Assembly: GCA_027422505.1 (NCBI GenBank)
Contig: JAPQWV010000018.1
Coordinates: 17,006,001-17,070,000, forward strand
From: Craterostigma plantagineum
Taxonomy: Eukaryota; Streptophyta; Magnoliopsida; Lamiales; Linderniaceae
Reading direction: 5' to 3'
Length of the DNA stretch: 64,000 bases
The notes beneath the pieces were generated by a model. The model searched no databases. It was not told the origin of the DNA and saw only the letters and a program-made list of their open reading frames with translations. Shown here piece after piece: positions 58,911 to 64,000 of this stretch (the first letter of the stretch is position 1; each line of letters begins with the position of its first letter). The position numbers and the translations under genes are program-made.

Positions 58911-59690
58911 TTAATATGAATTCTTTACACATACCCATAAATTACCAAACTGCGCTTCGTCCTTGTCCTTCTTTAGTCGAGCCGGGTAAGGAATCTTCGA
59001 CTGGTATGGCTTCACCGGTGGTCGCTCGATCTCCTTCGCCTTTTCCTTTTCAGGCTCGACCTTCTCCTTTTTAGCTTGGGCCTCCTCGATATCGTTGCCT
59101 CTGATCTCCTCCACTTCGGGCTCATCGTGGCTCTCGAAGTTGGTGCTCTCCTTCACCTTCTTCTTGGCGGGTACTTCTTGTAGTTCTCGTCCGTTCCACA
59201 AAGTCACCGCCTTGCAGTACTCCTTTGGGTTCGGCTCGGTGTAGCTTGGGAGCGACCCCTGAGTACGCCCCTCCGATTGTTTAGCCATCTGGCCCACCTG
59301 TTGCTCCATCTTCTTGAGCGAAGCGTCTGTGTTCTGGGCACACACATCGTTCGCCTCCATGTACTCCTCCATCTTCGTCATTCGGCTCTCATGGGCTGCG
59401 GTGGTGCTGTTGAAATTCGTGAGGAGCGCCTTCAGCATATCCTTCATCTCTCTCATGTCATCAGATCCTCCTGCGGATGCGTTCTGATACTGGCGTGGCG
59501 TCCCGTTTTGGAAACCGGACGGCCTAGGCTGAAATCCTGGCGGTCCTTGTCCCTGGTGGTTCTGATTCCCATACGCCAAGTTGGGATGTGCTCGAGGCTG
59601 GTAACTCTGTTGGCCACCTTGGTAATTCCCCATATAATCTACGTGCTCCAGCGACTGCCCGAGTTGGCATTCAGGCGTTTCGAGGGCTGC
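58911..59690 (-). pseudogene. Athila-like gag, C-terminal part
   Basis: Gly/Gln/Pro-rich linker (MGNYQGGQQSYQPRAHPN), coiled-coil-like MTKMEEYMEANDVC, KMEQQVGQMAKQSEGR, AVTLWNGRELQEVPAKKK, a Lys/Glu-rich stretch and RPPVKPYQSKIPYPARLKKD, all typical of Athila gag. The upstream half lies beyond the 3.17-kb insertion. Confidence 0.83.
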
Positions 59691-60899
59691 GCCACTGTAA
59701 TACCCGTAAATCTAATTACGGGATTTACGATATAATAAGAAATGGAAGATATTTAATTAGAGATATATGATTTGGATGATGATAATTAAGACTTAGAAAA
59801 TTTTGGCAAACATTTAGACGTAGCATGGACTAGTTCGGCCAATAAATTTGCATACATATTATATGATTTACGTGACTGCATGAGACATGTTTTACGATTT
59901 ATGTGTCAACATGATTTCAAATTGGGTGCTATTAGGGTTACTAACCAAGTAGAGGAATTAATTGAAATTAGGTTAATTATTTATTTTAGGGTTTTTAATA
60001 CATGATATGCTAACCTAGAAGATTTGATTTAGTATATTAAGTATTGATACCACGTTTTGGAAAGCATGAATTAGTAGGGAAAAATTCTGAGAAAGGCTAG
60101 ATAGAGACTTTGATGCATTAGGGTCTCGAATTTTTTGTATCACAAAATCTAGGAAACTCGAGATCCTTGAATCGCGAAATTTATGATTCTCAAGAGAAAG
60201 TTGTTTACTTAATTAATAACATCAAGGACCTTGAAAGAAGAGAATTTCGACATCATATAGCATGCAAACAATAAAAATATGCTCATTATTTGGGGAATTA
60301 AATTAGAGTACTAGTTAGAAGATTTAAAAAAATAAAGAAGGATAACTAGAATAAAGAAATTTTCGTGACTAAGTTGAAAACGTAGTAGCTAAGGAAAATT
60401 TAGTTTAATAATTTATATAAGATAAGTATTAGGTGATGTCATTTGTTGAGTTTAACACTCAATCCACAGGATAAGGAAAGAATAATATGTATATAACATA
60501 AAAGAGAAACTAACGAAAGGCTGAAAATGAGAAGAAATACACATCACAACATAAACTTTCGAAATTAAAGAAAAGAGGAAAACGAAGAACCCGATAGACT
60601 TGAGCTAAAGAAAGAGGTATAATTCTTATCATAACTACGTATTTTATATGTATCTTCACGTGTATTCTGTTAAACACAACAGGATATGTCTATACTTAGG
60701 GTTTGTATAGATTTAATTTTGAAAGGTTTTAAGAATGAATTTTTTATAGTTACGATTTGGGAAGCTTGAGTTATGGTAGGTATAATTTTTAATAGATTTC
60801 ATGTTTTTATTCAAATAGTAGCATGCTCTAAGAATTTTATAAGCACGAAAATATTATGTGTTAGGGTTTCTGAAGATTATGTGACGACTACTGTTCTTG

Positions 60900-61420
60900 A
60901 AAGGATAGGTTTGATCGAAAATCTCGAGTGAAGGTGGGATTTTTCAGATTATAATCTCGACAATTATTTATGATGTCGACATATATAAGTCTCGAGACCT
61001 ATCTTGAGGTGTGGTATCGAAATCCAATGTCACATGTCGAGATTTATTCATACAATGAACATCGAAATCTCTAGTGTAATGTCGAGATCAATGTTGATAT
61101 CGAGATTCATTCTAAGATACATATCGAGATCCTATAAAAAATTCTTTAACAAAGGTCGAGATTCATGTTATGTCCCAAGTCCATGTCGAGATTTATACAT
61201 AACCAAGTTCGAGATTTACAGCTAATCTAAGCTCGTGATTTATATTCAAGTGCTATCGAGATTTATGCCAAAATTATGTCGAGCTCGAGATTTATCTACA
61301 TACCGAGATTTATATTAATAACATTGTGCAATTCCACTCGAGATCCACCTCATAACCATCTCGAGATTTAGGTCAAAGCTATGTCGAGGTCCATTTCAAA
61401 ATTGGTTTCGAAATTTATAA
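60900..61420. repeat. TCGAGATTTA word-repeat region
   Basis: About fifteen or more copies of TCGAGAT or close variants, irregularly spaced at roughly 20-40 bp, within the solo LTR. Confidence 0.7.
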
Positions 61421-61868
61421 GTCAAAACTAAGGTTTTCAAATTAAGCCAATTTCGTGAAATCAAAAATTAGACTAACAAACCCTAATTTTATATGTTTCT
61501 ATACTTAGGGTTCGAAGGTTAGCGACTAACCGTAGGATAAGCTAAGGATACCAGGTAAGTGGAAATCACAACTACAATACATAATTTTTATGTGCATAAA
61601 ATTATGTGTTATGTGCTTCTACAATTTCATGTGACGTGTCTATGTGCTTATATGATTTTTGTGAATTCTTACATGATTTAATTACGTTATACGATGACAT
61701 GACACGCATGTTCATGGCATGAGCATATGCACGCACGGCTAGTATGAGAGTCAGGGAGATAGCGTGCATGAGTATAAGATCGCTTAAAAGCGATATGTAT
61801 ATTTGCCGATATGGGCATTTGTGTCGACTCAATGATGATTCACGGCTCTTCTATGCTACCTAAATATA

Positions 61869-62041
61869 TTACGGCGCTTCACGAGGCCGACTGTCTGATT
61901 CACGAGAGGCAGGTAAATATCTAATTATATTACGGCGATTCACGGGGCCGACTGCCTGATTCACGAGAGGCAGGTTAGACCTAAATATACTATGGCGATT
62001 CACGAGGCCGACTGCGTGATTCACGAGAGGCAGGTAAATAC
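61869..62041. repeat. Tandem repeat, three ~60-bp units
   Basis: Three units share GGCGATTCACGAGGCCGACT, then TGATTCACGAGAGGCAGGT. Each contains the inverted pair TTCACG and CGAGAGG around GCCGACTG. They lie within the solo LTR. Confidence 0.85.
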
Positions 62042-62869
62042 CCCGTAGCGGGAGATGCAACCTGGAGGATGCGACTCGAGGAAATGAGCGGCACCGAGGG
62101 AACCTCGAGTGTTGGTGACCTCGTAGTAAGCTACCAGTGAGAAGCGCCCGCGTGTCAGACCGAATTGGGATGGAAAGGCGCCTTAGGGTTAAACGAAATT
62201 TGTGTGCCCGGGTTAGCCTCTCGACGGGAACGCATTGGGATTGAAAGGCACTAGTAGCCTCTCAGTGTGGGCCACATTGGGATTGAAAGGCACCATAGGG
62301 TTTAGCACAGATTGAGTACTCGGGTTTAGCCTCCCAGTGTGTACCCACTTGTTTATACCCTTAGGGGTTTGAGCTCTATATGGTGCATAGTAAGATTGAA
62401 AGCCGAAGGGGCCCAAATATGAAATGAAAAGAACGTGAAGAATATGAGACGTCAATAGCATTGGTGCGAATGCCTTCGCTATTTAGGTCACGTGCATTGC
62501 ATGCGTGGTTTTCACTTACTGAGCTTTATAAGCTCATTTCACGTTTTTATGTGTTGTAGGACACCGCGATCACGGTACATGATCATTTTCACGGCGAGGC
62601 CATCTTTTGAAGCTTCCGGAGGCTTTTGAGATGGAAGTGTGTGCATGGATGCGACCTCTTGGAGGCCCACTAGGTAGATTTATTTTGATCCGCATGCGCG
62701 CTTTCCTATGTAAATAGGACCCATGACAATTTTGTAGGAACCGTTACGATTCCTTTTTATAAAAGGAAAAGTTTTATCCGAAATTTCATGCGATATATTT
62801 CATTATTAGGATATTAGTCGCGTAGACTAGTGTAAAAAGTAGTGGTGGAAGGCGGGGGACCACAGCCAC

Positions 62870-63149
62870 AGATCCCGCACAATGGCACGTATGGCGTGTG
62901 CTGCGTCAGTGCGGTGCTCGTCACGGCATTCACGGGCTGTGTCTGCCCGGATTTCGGGAGTAGTGCGCCAATGACTGTCTGCAACTGGGAGTTTGTCGCT
63001 GCTATCTGTTGCTGAAGCGCCTCGAATTTGGCAATCATCTCCGTCTCCTCGCTAACTCCGAATACGCCTGGTGAGTTCATCCTTGTATTGCCCCTCATGA
63101 AGCTGTTCCTCGCGTAGTCCTCAATCAAATTCCAAGCATCGGTCGCATT
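62870..63149 (-). pseudogene. Athila-like gag, middle part
   Basis: DAWNLIEDYARNSFMRG, EETEMIAKFEALQQQIAATN and YVPLCGICG lead into the zinc-knuckle region. The part is bounded by the solo LTR on one side and the hAT MITE on the other. Confidence 0.83.
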
Positions 63150-63767
63150 TAGGGGTGGCAATGGGCGGGTTCGGGGCTGGTAATGAACATACTGTCCCCA
63201 TACCAAATTCCCGTTCTTAATACCATCCCCGCTAATTCACCGTTTAGAACGAATTGGTTCGGGGATGGGTAATCACCGTTCGGGGGTCGGGTTTCCCGTG
63301 GGAGATTCGGGTTCCTAATATTCATGTAACTCATTGCAACAAAAAATAATATGTAATATAAACAAATTAATATGTAAAATATGATATTGGAGTATTAATA
63401 AATTGATATAAATATGTGATTGGAATATTGTGTATTGTGAAGAACTATTGAGAGTTAGAATTTTTTTTATTCCTACGATCTTGAATATAAAAAGATGATC
63501 TATGAAAATTCTTGATTCAAATAAGTTTTCATATTATTTATTAATAAATCTAATCGGGGAATGGTGAATCACCATTTGACTCAAACGGGGTCGGGTTCGA
63601 GGACGGGGATGGTGGGACACATGATTACCATCCCCGTCCCATCCCCACTCTTTCACCGACGGGGAATCACCGTCAACTCTCCATCCCCATTTTGACCGGA
63701 GATTCCCCGTCCCAATAGCCTCGGGTCCCGACGGGGATGGTTCACCGTGGGAATTTTGCCACCCCTA
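63150..63767. mobile_element. hAT-superfamily MITE inside Athila gag
   Basis: Inverted ends TAGGGGTGGCAA and TTGCCACCCCTA (perfect 12 bp), with the 8-bp duplication GTCGCATT at 63142-63149 and 63768-63775. Excision restores gag as LVKLNAT followed by DAWNLIEDYA. GC-rich CGGGG/CCCCG subterminal words surround an AT core. Confidence 0.93.
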
Positions 63768-64000
63768 GTCGCATTGAGCTTCACGAGTCCTCCTCCTGCG
63801 GCTCCGTCTAACATATGGATAGTTTGGTCATTGAGCCCCTCGTGGAATCTGTTGATCTGGGCTGCCTTTGACATCCCGTGTTGTGGGCACCTCTTCAGTA
63901 GCGCCTTGTAGCGCTCCCACACCTCGTACAGGTTTTCTGAGTCCTTCTGGTGGAAAAGAGAGATCTCCGTCTTCAACTTTAGCGCCTTTGATAGTTGGAA
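63768..64000 (-). pseudogene. Athila-like gag, N-terminal part, off window
   Basis: TEISLFHQKDSENLYEVWER, KALLKRCPQHGM and FHEGLNDQTIHMLDGAAGG form the retrotransposon gag core. The sequence continues beyond the right edge. Confidence 0.83.

Larger units (their letters stand above)
59696..62864. mobile_element. 3.17-kb solo LTR inside Athila gag
   Basis: Starts TGTAATACCCGTAAATC and ends GGGGGACCACA (TG...CA), flanked by the 5-bp duplication GCCAC (59691-59695, 62865-62869). Excision joins gag as CGICG followed by AALETPECQL without a frame change. No coding sequence is present. The TGTAATACCC-type start and great length recall Tekay/Del chromovirus LTRs, though the lineage is inferred only. 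Confidence 0.85.
55700..64000 (-). mobile_element. Athila-like Gypsy retrotransposon, broken, runs off window
   Basis: Minus-strand order gag, protease, reverse transcriptase, RNase H, integrase is that of Gypsy. Integrase words ([19 protein letters not shown]) and the protease words DPGSFTIPC and LADLGASINLMP point to the Athila lineage. The gag end and 5' LTR lie beyond the right edge, and the 3' LTR was not delimited. Single-base frameshifts, an internal deletion and two insertions in gag show it is dead. Confidence 0.85.

Noticed and set aside
61869..62041. Regular ~60-bp repeats reminiscent of a CRISPR array
   Set aside because: Whole units are repeated without unique spacers, in a plant retroelement LTR.

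Overview
This window is nuclear DNA from a flowering plant, almost certainly a eudicot. Genes are split by many GT-AG introns, intergenic DNA is AT-rich, and the proteins are plant-specific families (UBP12/13, UBP8-type, FIP2, MDL3, CYP28). The transposable elements are typical of plants: hAT and Stowaway MITEs, Helitrons, Copia and Gypsy/Athila retrotransposons, and an endogenous caulimovirid. Assignment below eudicot is not secure; an asterid is only a guess. All gene models were assembled by hand from splice sites, reading phase and family similarity remembered from known proteins. No alignment or database search was run.

Left half (1-29 kb) is gene-bearing. A Tourist-like repeat and a hAT MITE (8-bp target duplication) precede a two-exon MDL3-like gene (2980-3763, +). 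Next comes an 11-exon FIP2-like BTB/pentapeptide gene (3924-7154, -). It is divergent, across 581 bp, from a 32-exon UBP12/13-type deubiquitinase (7736-15831, +). A 4.1-kb Helitron (18259-22347) with both termini recognisable carries fragments of unrelated genes: an eEF1B-beta/delta piece, the reticulon-like tail of a 3beta-HSD/decarboxylase, and an NPF/DPF-motif tail. It sits between the UBP12/13 gene and a second deubiquitinase, a 13-exon UBP8-type gene (22979-28901, +).

Middle (29-46 kb): a hAT MITE containing a tRNA-like segment, a small uncharacterised single-exon ORF (30322-30690, -), a Stowaway MITE, and a degraded Copia retrotransposon (32508-44022, -). The Copia element has gag, pol and a long uninterrupted third ORF downstream of pol. 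Its right LTR is broken by a solo LTR (5-bp target duplication) and a hAT MITE (8-bp target duplication), and is truncated at its outer end. Immediately beyond lies an apparently intact CYP28-type chloroplast cyclophilin gene (44176-45658, +).

Right part (46-64 kb) is almost wholly repeats and relics: a dispersed repeat seen in inverted orientation at 32 kb; an endogenous caulimovirid remnant with movement-protein and coat/gag-like parts but no polymerase, itself hit by a 120-bp retroposon; a purple acid phosphatase pseudogene; two MITEs; tandem repeats; and a large Athila-like Gypsy element (minus strand, running off the right edge). The Athila gag is split by a 3.17-kb solo LTR and a hAT MITE. 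In both cases removing the insert and one target duplication restores reading continuity.

The intact genes are housekeeping or regulatory, in a region repeatedly invaded by nested transposons. The most notable object is the gene-capturing Helitron. The Copia ORF3 is the most interesting unexplained coding sequence.
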